A DNA stretch of 64,000 nucleotides from Oligoflexia bacterium. Its GTDB lineage: Bacteria; Bdellovibrionota_C; UBA2361; JBGSMV01. The notes beneath the pieces were generated by a model. It saw only the letters and a list, made by a program, of their open reading frames with translations. It made no database searches and was not told where the DNA came from. The stretch covers positions 62,001-126,000 of the forward strand of contig JAIBBU010000005.1 in NCBI GenBank assembly GCA_019694515.1, in the 5' to 3' direction. Within the stretch, counting starts at the first letter, position 1; the number at the start of each line of letters is the position of its first letter. Below, one piece after another: positions 26,778 to 35,436 of the stretch. A program made the translations under genes and the position numbers.

Positions 26778-27899
26778 ATGGCAGAGGAGCGGCGCGGCAA
26801 AAAACGAAAATACATGGCCATCAGTTTGGTGGTCACAGTTGCGATCTTTTGGATACTCTTTCGCTTCGTATCTCCGCAACAGGTATACGATCTGCTGAAG
26901 GGCGCCGATCGCAGTGCAGTCCTGATGTTCGTGGCTCTATCCTTCCTGATGAGTTTTTGCCGCGCCTGGCGTTATCAGATGCTCTTGAAGCTCTCAGGCT
27001 ACTCTCCGCATTTGTTCGTAGTTTACTTGGTTGTGCTGGTCGGGAATTTCTTCTCCGACCTGCTACCGGCGCGGTTAGGCTCCCTAATCTATGTTTTTAT
27101 TATCACCACCCGGCTGGGCGTACCCTTTGGAGCTGCCATGTCGAGCTTCGCGGTGGCCTTTCTATTCGATATGCTGTCTTTAGCGCCGCTTTTGATCCTA
27201 ATAGCGATCGGTGTGGGAGGAGGGGAAAGCATCTCGATCGGCCTAATCGCCGGTGCGGGCTTGGTCGTAGCGGTTGTCGCCTCGTTATTGCTCAAGTATC
27301 TGCCGCATCTCTTTGATTGGCTCTCAAATTTTGTAACCCGAGTGCGGTTCTTATCTGAGCAAAAACGCCAAAAATTTGCTCATTCCTTTCATGCCAGCGC
27401 CGCAGAGATCCAAAAGACCTTGGAAGCCGGCGTGCTGACGAGGGTCTTTCTGCTTTCGCTGGTGATCCGGACCATTAAGTATGGCGCTCAGTACATGTTC
27501 CTCTTTGCCTTGCTGCGTCCGATGGGATACGAGATCGCGACTTTGAGCATACCGAAGGTCTTTTTGGGAATCAGCGCATCCGAAACTGCTGCCGGAGTGC
27601 CTTTCGCGGGGGTCGGAGGTTTCGGCATTTACGAAGGAACGTGGGCACTCGTATTTCAGTTGTTGGGACTTTCGTCGGATCTAGCCACGATTACCGGAAT
27701 CGCGGTGCACCTATGCATTCAGTTTTGGGGCTACCTGCTGGGAGCAATTGCGCTGGGTATTCTACTTTTGCCCGCGCTTAGAACCGAAGAAGCGCCCTCC
27801 TTTTCCGGCCAGGCTCGAGACCACGCCTTATGGTTTTACGGGAAACTGGCTGCCTGTCTGATTTTACTCGGCCTTTCTTTCAGCTTTTTCGAACGCTAA
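26778..27899 (+). CDS. Flippase-like / lysylphosphatidylglycerol synthase TM-type protein (UPF0104)
   Basis: A 373-residue polytopic protein with about eight membrane helices. Family-type stretches are LMSFCRAWRYQMLLKLSGY near 55-73, NFFSDLLPARLGSLIYVFI near 91-109 and ETAAGVPFAGVGGFGIYEGT near 270-289, matching the AglD/MprF-N (UPF0104) pattern. Members are linked to lipid or lipid-linked glycan translocation. The two downstream minus-strand genes are large membrane proteins, compatible with envelope glycan work. Its 3' end overlaps the converging gene by 20 bp. Confidence 0.78.
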   Translation: MAEERRGKKRKYMAISLVVTVAIFWILFRFVSPQQVYDLLKGADRSAVLMFVALSFLMSFCRAWRYQMLLKLSGYSPHLFVVYLVVLVGNFFSDLLPARLGSLIYVFIITTRLGVPFGAAMSSFAVAFLFDMLSLAPLLILIAIGVGGGESISIGLIAGAGLVVAVVASLLLKYLPHLFDWLSNFVTRVRFLSEQKRQKFAHSFHASAAEIQKTLEAGVLTRVFLLSLVIRTIKYGAQYMFLFALLRPMGYEIATLSIPKVFLGISASETAAGVPFAGVGGFGIYEGTWALVFQLLGLSSDLATITGIAVHLCIQFWGYLLGAIALGILLLPALRTEEAPSFSGQARDHALWFYGKLAACLILLGLSFSFFER

Positions 27900-29604
27900 G
27901 TTCGATCTCCGCCACATTCCAGTTAAAACGCGGACTGTTTCCCATCTGCTCGATTCTTATGCAGCGCACTGGATGGGGCGCGCTTAACTTAACCGTGACC
28001 CGACTCTGCTCACCAAAATAAGGAAAACCTTTCGGAGTAAACAATATTTCGCCCTGCCAATCCGGGCTGAAATATACCAGCTCTAAACTTCCACAGCTGA
28101 GCCCCGCGCTGATTTTCAACCCGCGGGGGAAATCAGTGCGATATGCACCTGGATCCAATCGAATCCCATCTATCGGCAGCAGCTCCGGAAGGGCAATTTG
28201 GATCCACTCCACGCCAAACTGTCCTCCGTAAGGATACCAGGTCGTCTTTGGATCGCCGTCCACCAGATTGGAGGCCAGAGATTGATTCTGCGACACAGTA
28301 ATATCGGCAGCATACTCTTTCAGAGATCCAAAGCTGTAGGGACGGTTGATCGCAGCCAGGTCCGAGCCCTGCTGGCTCGCTATAAAGAGGGAGGGAGAGA
28401 TGAACTCCGCGCTAGGTGCTAAACCTCCACGCTTCAGCAGGTCCTGTCGCCCCTGCGCGGTCATAACTGGATAATTCGAAAAGTTGCTTACTCCGAGCAG
28501 TGCAATGATAAAGAGCGCGCCCAGGCTCCAGAGCGGGGCAAGGCGGGTCGGGGCGGAGCTCCCTAGCCAGATCGAGGCCAGAAGGACGCCGCCCACCGAT
28601 ACTATCACAGCTAACGGATAGAGGCTTAGCCCGGGGAGCAGCCGGCTAATGCTAGCCAGTGGTGCAATTTGACTATACAGCGGCGGCACCAGGGACCCGT
28701 CCAGTAGCAGACAAACTGCCAGCACCAAAACCGCAGACGGAACCACAGACCAGAAAGATCGCTTTAGCAAGCGGCGCTCTACCAACATCCCCAAGATCGC
28801 CAAGACCAAAAGCATCATCCCGGTGTGTGATGCCAGTTCTCGTATATAGCTGCGATCCAATATGGGGATGGGCGACTCGGGACCGAGCAAACTATAGAGC
28901 CCTTCGGAGGTGTTATATCCGGGCACTACATGTGCGGAGGGCGGATAGTCGGGAAATTCAGCCGTATCGATCCAAAAAGCGCGCAATGCGGGAACAGTCA
29001 CCGCGAACCAGATAGAGACGGAACGGCCCATCGCTAGAGCCAACGCTACACCCCCTAGAGCAAGCGGCAGAGCAAACTGGTCGGCATCTAGTGCCAAAAG
29101 AGTACTCAATATCAGAATCGGCAAAACCATTCCGCTCTTTGACTCCGCACGCAACAGAACAAATATAAATAACGGCAGCCAGCAGAATGCAGCAATTACA
29201 ATGGTATCCAGCCCAAAAAGAATTGGTATGGCCGCGCTCCCCGCAATACCCCACACCGCGGGCCAAAGTTCGGCAGTAGAGCTTTGCGGAGCCCGTATGG
29301 TGCGTGCCACCAAGTACCCGCCGGAGGCCACAAAACCCAACATCAGCGAGGCCACAACTTCCTGGCCGTAACCGTTCCACACCGCGACCCAGAGCGGATT
29401 TAGTCGCCAGGCCAGATAGGCATTGCTGTATTTATTGACGATCGTAAAAAGCCCGCCGCTCGAGATCTCGTTAAGCAAAAAGCCCGAATCGGGATAGGGG
29501 GAGGAGACATAAAAGGCATAGGCCAGTCCAAATAATGTTGCCAAGACAAAAGCAGTGGCGCCAACCAAACATACGACGATGCCAATTATCCACCCGCGAC
29601 CCAT
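27880..29604 (-). CDS. Polytopic membrane protein with C-terminal discoidin-like domain
   Basis: A 574-residue protein. About eleven to twelve hydrophobic segments fill the first 400 residues (WIIGIVVCLVGATAFVLATL at the start). The C-terminal 150 residues are soluble and beta-rich, with SLASNLVDGDPKTTWYPYGG and WIQIALPELLPIDGIRLDPG, the pattern of an F5/8 type C (discoidin) carbohydrate-binding fold. The ATG at 29602-29604 overlaps the stop of the upstream gene (TAATG), so I use it rather than the earlier in-frame codon at 29622. A GT-C type glycosyltransferase or glycan-related role is possible but no catalytic motif was identified. Confidence 0.65.
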   Translation of the reverse strand: MGRGWIIGIVVCLVGATAFVLATLFGLAYAFYVSSPYPDSGFLLNEISSGGLFTIVNKYSNAYLAWRLNPLWVAVWNGYGQEVVASLMLGFVASGGYLVARTIRAPQSSTAELWPAVWGIAGSAAIPILFGLDTIVIAAFCWLPLFIFVLLRAESKSGMVLPILILSTLLALDADQFALPLALGGVALALAMGRSVSIWFAVTVPALRAFWIDTAEFPDYPPSAHVVPGYNTSEGLYSLLGPESPIPILDRSYIRELASHTGMMLLVLAILGMLVERRLLKRSFWSVVPSAVLVLAVCLLLDGSLVPPLYSQIAPLASISRLLPGLSLYPLAVIVSVGGVLLASIWLGSSAPTRLAPLWSLGALFIIALLGVSNFSNYPVMTAQGRQDLLKRGGLAPSAEFISPSLFIASQQGSDLAAINRPYSFGSLKEYAADITVSQNQSLASNLVDGDPKTTWYPYGGQFGVEWIQIALPELLPIDGIRLDPGAYRTDFPRGLKISAGLSCGSLELVYFSPDWQGEILFTPKGFPYFGEQSRVTVKLSAPHPVRCIRIEQMGNSPRFNWNVAEIELSVRKS

Positions 29605-31799
29605 TACAGCAATCTCTCCCACGGTTTACCTGCACGGATCGAAATCTCTGCCCCGGGTGTGCATGCGGTTACCCTGATCAGCACCGCCGACGCTCCGACT
29701 TTGGCTGGTGAAAGTGCGCACGCAGAACTTTTTAGAAAAGGCAGATAGTTAAACTTCAGCACGGCCTCAGCAGAATCCATCCTTACTACTAGGCCCCCTG
29801 AATCCTGTGACAACACCGCACCGCTTCCACTCAAAAAATAGGATGGTTGCCAACGCACCCGCTTGTAGAGAGTGAAGGCGCCAGCCGCGCCCAGCGGGAG
29901 ATACGACTCGGGATGCGCATCCAGCAGACCCCGCCAATCGGCTTCGTGCGCAGCTACTACCGAGACATTCATTAGCTCGAAATACTCCTCAATCCCGGGG
30001 ATACCGCGAGACTTATACTCCTCCGGCACCAATTCAGTGTACGACCAGCGTGAGTGCGTGGGAGCCGCCGTCAGCAACGGTTTCCCAGTGCTAAAAACTA
30101 GTGGCGCAATATGGCCGCCATCCAGCTCATGCAAGACAAAGCCGGTAAAAGCAATGCGCCCGGTTGCGGCGTTTTCTCGGATTAACTTGGCTAACTTGGC
30201 CGAGCTAGCGCTGTTTAGCCCAAACCGCTCATACGAGCGGTTTTGCGAAATCCAGGCACTCACAAAGATACCGCAAACCAAGCATGCGATCGTCAAGGCT
30301 CCCAGCATCCTTTCGCCGGGTCGCGCGCCTTCCGATGCACACCGCCGCAACAGCTCTGCAATCGCCGCACCCGCGGGGACACAAAGGAGCAAGCAGGCGA
30401 GCATCATCATGCGTTCCAATTCATATTGCGGTTTTAGCTGTGAGACCGCTGCGCCCAGGAGCACTCCTTCCAGCATCATCAAAATAAAGACACTGCGAAC
30501 TCTGCGTCCCCCTAGCAGAGCCAGCCCCGGCAGAGCAAAGACAAAGACTAACGGATTGGTGGATGACGCCGCTTCGCGCAACTTCCGCACGCCCGCTTTG
30601 AAATTGATCGACTTGTTGCTGCTCGCAGCCAGCGCCGTGTCCCAGTGCTGATCTGGATCGGGGATCTGACCGATCTCCTGACCGTGTCCACTAAGCGCAT
30701 CGCCCTCTTCTCCGAGGGTGATAAATTTATCGACCTTTGAGACCTTCCAAAAAAGTACTCCCCACGGCAAATTAATCATCATTAGGAGACACAGCACGGT
30801 CCAAAATTGCCAGCGCCTAAGAAGCTGGATCATGTTTGGCGCAGCCACTAGTAGCAGCGGAATAAAAAAAAGCGCCATCAAAGGCCAGCAGAGTGCCAGC
30901 GAACCCAAAATCACTACCGTCAAGCAGCTTAGCAGTGACAGCTTACCCCGGCGCTCTATAAATCGCGCCGATAGGCAAAACACCGCCGGTACTAACGCTG
31001 CAGAAGTAACGAAACCCATCGCCCCATACTTCAGCACCCACCGATACCAAACCAAGCTAAAGCATAACGAAAGAATTGCAGCGCAGCTTCCAGCCAATCG
31101 ATCTAGATCCAGCATGCGAGCACCGCAGTACACTGACAGCGGAAGCACGGCGAAGGCCACCAAAGCTACAAGCAGCGTATAACTCTGCTCCAGCGGCCAG
31201 GCTTCGATCAGCGGCCAGAACAACAGGTAAAGATTTAAAATGCCGGTGCCAAAAAAATCGCGCCATTCGATTCCGCCGTTCCAGAGGGGAAGATAGTGCG
31301 GGATATTGGGGAAGTTATCCTTCAGCAGCTGCAGGCGGAAGAACACTGAAGAATGATCATCAGAGACTAACTGCCGAGTCCCGACATAACTAAAGAACCA
31401 CCACCCCAAAAATATCGGCGCTAAGAGCGCCAGCACCGAGAGCAGGTGCGGCAGGCGTCGCAACACCAAGAAGCTGCCTAACGTTAGAAGCAATATCTCC
31501 CCACGCACGGCTAATCCAGGATAAAAGCCGTAGGGGCGGGTGACCCAATCGGAAATCAACACCAACGGCAATACCGCCGCACTTCCCATTGCGGTGATCT
31601 GCCAAGTTCCAGACCTACGGGCTGAGAAGCCCGCGCATAGAGCCAGGGTCAAACAGAGTAGTGTACCCACTCCATATTTCGCCAGCGCCAGGGAAGAGTG
31701 ATGATCCCAAAGTCGAAAGGAGCCCGACAGTGCCATCAGCACCGCCGTCACCAGCGCAAAGGTAGCAATATGGGAAGCTCGACTAGGCTGCTGTTCCAC
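29604..31799 (-). CDS. Large polytopic membrane protein (GT-C/YfhO-like)
   Basis: A 731-residue protein with about twelve or more membrane segments followed by a soluble C-terminal region of about 200 residues. The first large loop (DDHSSVFFRLQLLKDNFPNI; YLPLWNGGIEWRDFFGTGIL) has the acidic and aromatic residues seen after the first helices of GT-C glycosyltransferases and YfhO-type proteins. The C-terminal part (IPGIEEYFELMNVSVVAAHE; GAAGAFTLYKRVRWQPSYFL) also resembles YfhO-like proteins. It is coupled to the discoidin-like membrane gene, so both may handle the same lipid-linked sugar. This call is based on overall architecture. Confidence 0.6.
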   Translation of the reverse strand: MEQQPSRASHIATFALVTAVLMALSGSFRLWDHHSSLALAKYGVGTLLCLTLALCAGFSARRSGTWQITAMGSAAVLPLVLISDWVTRPYGFYPGLAVRGEILLLTLGSFLVLRRLPHLLSVLALLAPIFLGWWFFSYVGTRQLVSDDHSSVFFRLQLLKDNFPNIPHYLPLWNGGIEWRDFFGTGILNLYLLFWPLIEAWPLEQSYTLLVALVAFAVLPLSVYCGARMLDLDRLAGSCAAILSLCFSLVWYRWVLKYGAMGFVTSAALVPAVFCLSARFIERRGKLSLLSCLTVVILGSLALCWPLMALFFIPLLLVAAPNMIQLLRRWQFWTVLCLLMMINLPWGVLFWKVSKVDKFITLGEEGDALSGHGQEIGQIPDPDQHWDTALAASSNKSINFKAGVRKLREAASSTNPLVFVFALPGLALLGGRRVRSVFILMMLEGVLLGAAVSQLKPQYELERMMMLACLLLCVPAGAAIAELLRRCASEGARPGERMLGALTIACLVCGIFVSAWISQNRSYERFGLNSASSAKLAKLIRENAATGRIAFTGFVLHELDGGHIAPLVFSTGKPLLTAAPTHSRWSYTELVPEEYKSRGIPGIEEYFELMNVSVVAAHEADWRGLLDAHPESYLPLGAAGAFTLYKRVRWQPSYFLSGSGAVLSQDSGGLVVRMDSAEAVLKFNYLPFLKSSACALSPAKVGASAVLIRVTACTPGAEISIRAGKPWERLL

Positions 31800-31811
31800 T
31801 CGTGCAGCAGT

Positions 31812-33452
31812 CTAGCGAGTATTGTCTGAGGCTGCCAGATCCGCTGCAGATTTTTCAGCGGTTCTAGATGGAGCGGCCTTACTGATGGTGTCCAATGCCC
31901 GTCGCAGGGCGCGCTCCGGCACCGCGACGATTTGGGTCAGATTTTTTAGCTTCGACACAAGTTTGCTGGCGTCGACGCGCTGCACGCTCAGATTCTGCTT
32001 CTTGGCGAGCGCTACCGCCACCCCGGCGCTCTGTCCCAGAACCATGAATGTGGGCTCCATGCGCACCGAGCTAAATGCAATATGGCTACTGGAAAGCGCC
32101 ACGGGTACTAATAAATTTTCAGCCTGATCTGCTTTCGGGAGAATAGCCCGATATGGAATCTGATAAGGGGTGACGCGCTGCCAAACCCAACCTTCATGGC
32201 GCAGCGAATGATCGGAGAGTTTTAGGCGCTGCACATGATGCGCCTCAATCGGACAGGAGCCGACACCGATGGGGTCAGGCTGAATGACAGTATGGCTCAG
32301 ATCCTGCTGCCTGAGGACAAAAGCGCCAACCAGCCGGCGTGCCTCGCGCACGTAGAGCTGATATGGCCAGTTGGCATTGTCCTTAAATTCATCGGCGCAC
32401 AGTCCGCATTTTGCCAGCACCTCGCGCGCATGCCCGGGAACTGCGCGATCATGCGCCAAAAAATAGAGCAAACCCTGGGTGTAATCACGATGGCGACGGC
32501 GAATCTCCTCGCGCTGCGCTGGAGCAGCCTCCGGATACTCCCAGCTAGCTCCGATCATATTGGTAGAAAATGGTCCGCGATTATTGATGTCGAATTTGTT
32601 ACTAGGGATCTTAAGGAAGCGCAGCAGCTCGCTGAGTTTGAGGTTGTGCTTGGTGTGTAGATATTGCGCCAAAAGCAGGTAATCTTCCCGCTGATAGGAA
32701 GCAGGCGGCTCAATCTCGCGAAAGTTGCCGGCTTCGCAGCTTAAACAGACGCGATAATTATATGAAGGGAGCTTGTAATCGGCGCTCCCCAGCGCCGCCG
32801 GATCGCCGGCGTTTACATAAGGCAACAACGCCCCATCCGCGCCCAGCCCGCTCATGCGGGGCGGGAATTGGTCCCGCTCAGCAAAAGGGGCCACTCCCGC
32901 CAATGTTTCTCCGTACTCCGAGCTGGACTCCCGGCCCAACGCGTAGGAGATCCCGGCCTTTGCCATCAGATCTCCCTCATAGGAGGCATCAATAAAATAG
33001 TGCGCACTGAGCTGCGTAGATTGACCCAGCTGGACTGCGGCAATGCGCTTGCCGGCCTTCGACACCGTGTTCAACGCAACACCCAAAAACGCGGTAACTC
33101 CTGCTTCCCGCAGGTACTGATTGAAGAGCTCCTCCGCAATGTGTGGCTCTACGCGCCACTCCACACGTTTGCCGTAGCGGGCGCCGTTACGAACAAAAAA
33201 ATCCTTCGACATCCCGCCGATAACTTCTTTAATGCATTTATCGGTTCCCCCCAAACCGCTGGCCATCATTCCGCCGATGTGCCGAGTCGGCTCAACCAAT
33301 GCCACGTTTAGTCCTTCTTTCTTCGCGGCAACCGCTGCCATCACACCTGCCGGTGTGCCGCCGTAGACCAGCAGGTCATAAGTTTGGGCGGCTGCAACAG
33401 CTCGGAAGCAGGCCGCCAGGGCAAGCAAGAAGCGAAATAGGGTCCTTTGCAT
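31812..33452 (-). CDS. Exported FAD-dependent oxidoreductase
   Basis: A 546-residue protein of the FAD_oxidored family. The ATG at 33450-33452 yields a signal peptide (MQRTLFRFLLALAACFRAVA) directly before the dinucleotide fold YDLLVYGGTPAGVMAAVAAK; the open frame extends upstream but would bury the signal peptide. Further FAD-type motifs are LVEPTRHIGGMMASGLGGTD, HYFIDASYEGDLMAKAGISY and, near the end, FMVLGQSAGVAVALAKKQNL. Family members are often secreted and found with carbohydrate genes, but substrates are mostly unknown. It lies 12 nt upstream of the GT-C-like gene on the same strand. Confidence 0.8.
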   Translation of the reverse strand: MQRTLFRFLLALAACFRAVAAAQTYDLLVYGGTPAGVMAAVAAKKEGLNVALVEPTRHIGGMMASGLGGTDKCIKEVIGGMSKDFFVRNGARYGKRVEWRVEPHIAEELFNQYLREAGVTAFLGVALNTVSKAGKRIAAVQLGQSTQLSAHYFIDASYEGDLMAKAGISYALGRESSSEYGETLAGVAPFAERDQFPPRMSGLGADGALLPYVNAGDPAALGSADYKLPSYNYRVCLSCEAGNFREIEPPASYQREDYLLLAQYLHTKHNLKLSELLRFLKIPSNKFDINNRGPFSTNMIGASWEYPEAAPAQREEIRRRHRDYTQGLLYFLAHDRAVPGHAREVLAKCGLCADEFKDNANWPYQLYVREARRLVGAFVLRQQDLSHTVIQPDPIGVGSCPIEAHHVQRLKLSDHSLRHEGWVWQRVTPYQIPYRAILPKADQAENLLVPVALSSSHIAFSSVRMEPTFMVLGQSAGVAVALAKKQNLSVQRVDASKLVSKLKNLTQIVAVPERALRRALDTISKAAPSRTAEKSAADLAASDNTR

Positions 33453-33511
33453 TTGATAAGAACGTATTGGAACTGCGTGTCTACGGCAAGCGCTGCTTTG
33501 AGCGCTAAAGA

Positions 33512-35212
33512 TTAGGTGGATGCCTGATCGCCATCGACTTCCCGCTGGCCTCCCGGCATTGGCACCAGCTGCACGTGGCGTCGATCTATGGGCTGACGGC
33601 GAAATTGCTCCACAGCGGCGTGCAGCCATGCATCGTCAAAGCGTAGCCCGATATTAGGCAGCAACAGATGCATCACCCGCAGATCATGTGATTTTAGGAT
33701 TCTGTCCTTTACGACTGTGGGACCGTCCGGCCGGCTCATGCGATCGCCGTTAATCATGTGATAGCGCGGACCGTCGACTTCGATTGCCAGATTCGGTTCT
33801 AAAAGAAAATCCAGATGAAATCCATGCAGCTGCACTTCACTGCGCACACCGGGATATAGGCGTTGTAGCGCCAATCCGATCTGTTCTTGAGGTGCACTGT
33901 TGATCGGCTGAAAGACATAACCATCCTGCTCCTCCATATTCAGCGCGGTTACCGCCCGTAGTTCCGCGGTGCGCCGCATCAATTCAGCGGCCTGCCGCAC
34001 CAAACCACCCTCCGAGCGCGAGAAGCGCTGCGTGCTGAGCTCCGGTTTATAGTGATACCAAAGCGGGTCGAAGAGCTCGCGGTCGCCGAGATAAGCAAAC
34101 GCCCATAGGGAAGCAGCTAACGAAAACGATCGGGACCGGTCCGGCGCGCGGTCTACAAGCTGCTGCTGGATAATGCGAAAGGCCCTTCTATCAGGGGCAT
34201 TCAGCCGTGCCAGTCCGTAGCATAGATTCACCAGGTCCACGACCGACAGCTCCGCGGGATGGTTCAGGGCAGCTCGAACCAAGCCCTCGCGCAGGTTGCG
34301 CCGGTCGTGGCGTCCCTTGCCACACGCCAAAACATAATTACCAATCGCGGCCAGATTCTGCGGTTGAGCGCGCTCCTGTGGATCCATTTCAGTTAGCGCC
34401 ACGGCAGTGCGGTGGAAGATTGCGGGATAACGGGGCGGCTTCGGATTGGCACACTCCGCCAGACTTATACAGACATCTGCGAGCTGTTCTTCGGAGATGT
34501 GAGAACCGGGTTCAAGCAGCGGGTTCAAAATCAGCCTCCACAGCGCATTGCGCTGCCCAAAGTCGAGGCGCCCCGCTTCTTCACAGCTCTCCGCCCGGCT
34601 TAAAGCCCGCACAAACCAGGCAATATCACTAGAATTGGCCTCCCCCAGTTTGGCCGGGAATACCTCGCACAACCGCGCAAATAGTCCGGACTGGACCATG
34701 CGCGCGGAGGTCATCGCCATCAGTACATTGGCCAGTTCGCGCGCGCCGAAATCCTCCAATCGCTCAACCGCCGGAACAAAGAAATCACCAAGGATTTTTT
34801 TTGCCGCAACAGCAATTTCACGCTGCGGGCCCGAGGCTGTGCCATTCTCATTGCGCAAGATTGCCTCATAGGAAAGATTTCTAACTTGAAGCACAATCGT
34901 AGCTAGATTGACAGGATCCAAACGATCGGCATGCCGGCTGTAAGCTCCTAAAATTGAAAGCCGGTCAAGCACACTGCGATCAGAGTCAGCAGCCAGCGCC
35001 AAAATCTGATTGTTAAAGCGCACCACTCCTGGACCAACGATGCGCCTCCCGTTGACCACGAAATCTCTATTCCCAACACGAGAAAGCTGCTGCCTGGACA
35101 AATCAATCTCAAGCTCATCGGCTCCTTCCCGGCGCAGCTCGGCGATCTCCTTCCGCGCTGTGCGTTGAATCGATCGGATTCGATCCTCAGTATGTCGTTG
35201 TTGACGTCCCAT
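33512..35212 (-). CDS. OPR/FASTK-like helical-repeat protein with C-terminal RAP domain
   Basis: A 566-residue protein. A series of degenerate helical repeats (about 80-430) share a pattern of Leu-Ala and Leu-Ala-Arg cores: LANVLMAMTSARM, DIAWFVRALSRAES, QLADVCISLAECANP, NLAAIGNYVLACGKG, DLVNLCYGLARLNAP and LAASLWAFAYLG. The C-terminus is a RAP domain, with HLDFLLEPNLAIEVDGPRYH and VVKDRILKSHDLRVMHL. This architecture is known from eukaryotic organelle RNA-processing proteins (FASTK, OPR) and a few bacteria. The RAP fold resembles Vsr-type endonucleases. The ATG at 35212 is one option; the frame is open to 35308. An RNA-binding or RNA-cleaving role is inference. Confidence 0.7.
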   Translation of the reverse strand: MGRQQRHTEDRIRSIQRTARKEIAELRREGADELEIDLSRQQLSRVGNRDFVVNGRRIVGPGVVRFNNQILALAADSDRSVLDRLSILGAYSRHADRLDPVNLATIVLQVRNLSYEAILRNENGTASGPQREIAVAAKKILGDFFVPAVERLEDFGARELANVLMAMTSARMVQSGLFARLCEVFPAKLGEANSSDIAWFVRALSRAESCEEAGRLDFGQRNALWRLILNPLLEPGSHISEEQLADVCISLAECANPKPPRYPAIFHRTAVALTEMDPQERAQPQNLAAIGNYVLACGKGRHDRRNLREGLVRAALNHPAELSVVDLVNLCYGLARLNAPDRRAFRIIQQQLVDRAPDRSRSFSLAASLWAFAYLGDRELFDPLWYHYKPELSTQRFSRSEGGLVRQAAELMRRTAELRAVTALNMEEQDGYVFQPINSAPQEQIGLALQRLYPGVRSEVQLHGFHLDFLLEPNLAIEVDGPRYHMINGDRMSRPDGPTVVKDRILKSHDLRVMHLLLPNIGLRFDDAWLHAAVEQFRRQPIDRRHVQLVPMPGGQREVDGDQAST

Positions 35213-35436
35213 AACGCTTAATATCGGCAGACTCTGCCCTTTATCCGCGACCACGCGGTGTCTGCAGCTTAAAAGAACTGCAGCGACGAAACTACCAGAG
35301 TACCGCAATAAGATTTCTCATTCTACCGCGAAGCCAATTTTTAAGCGGTTTGATTAAGATCTCACTTGCCTGTAAAATTAAGAGGGCTTTGGAGATGGTC
35401 GTATTCGGGGCGGGGGCCTCGTTCGGGGGAAGGGGG

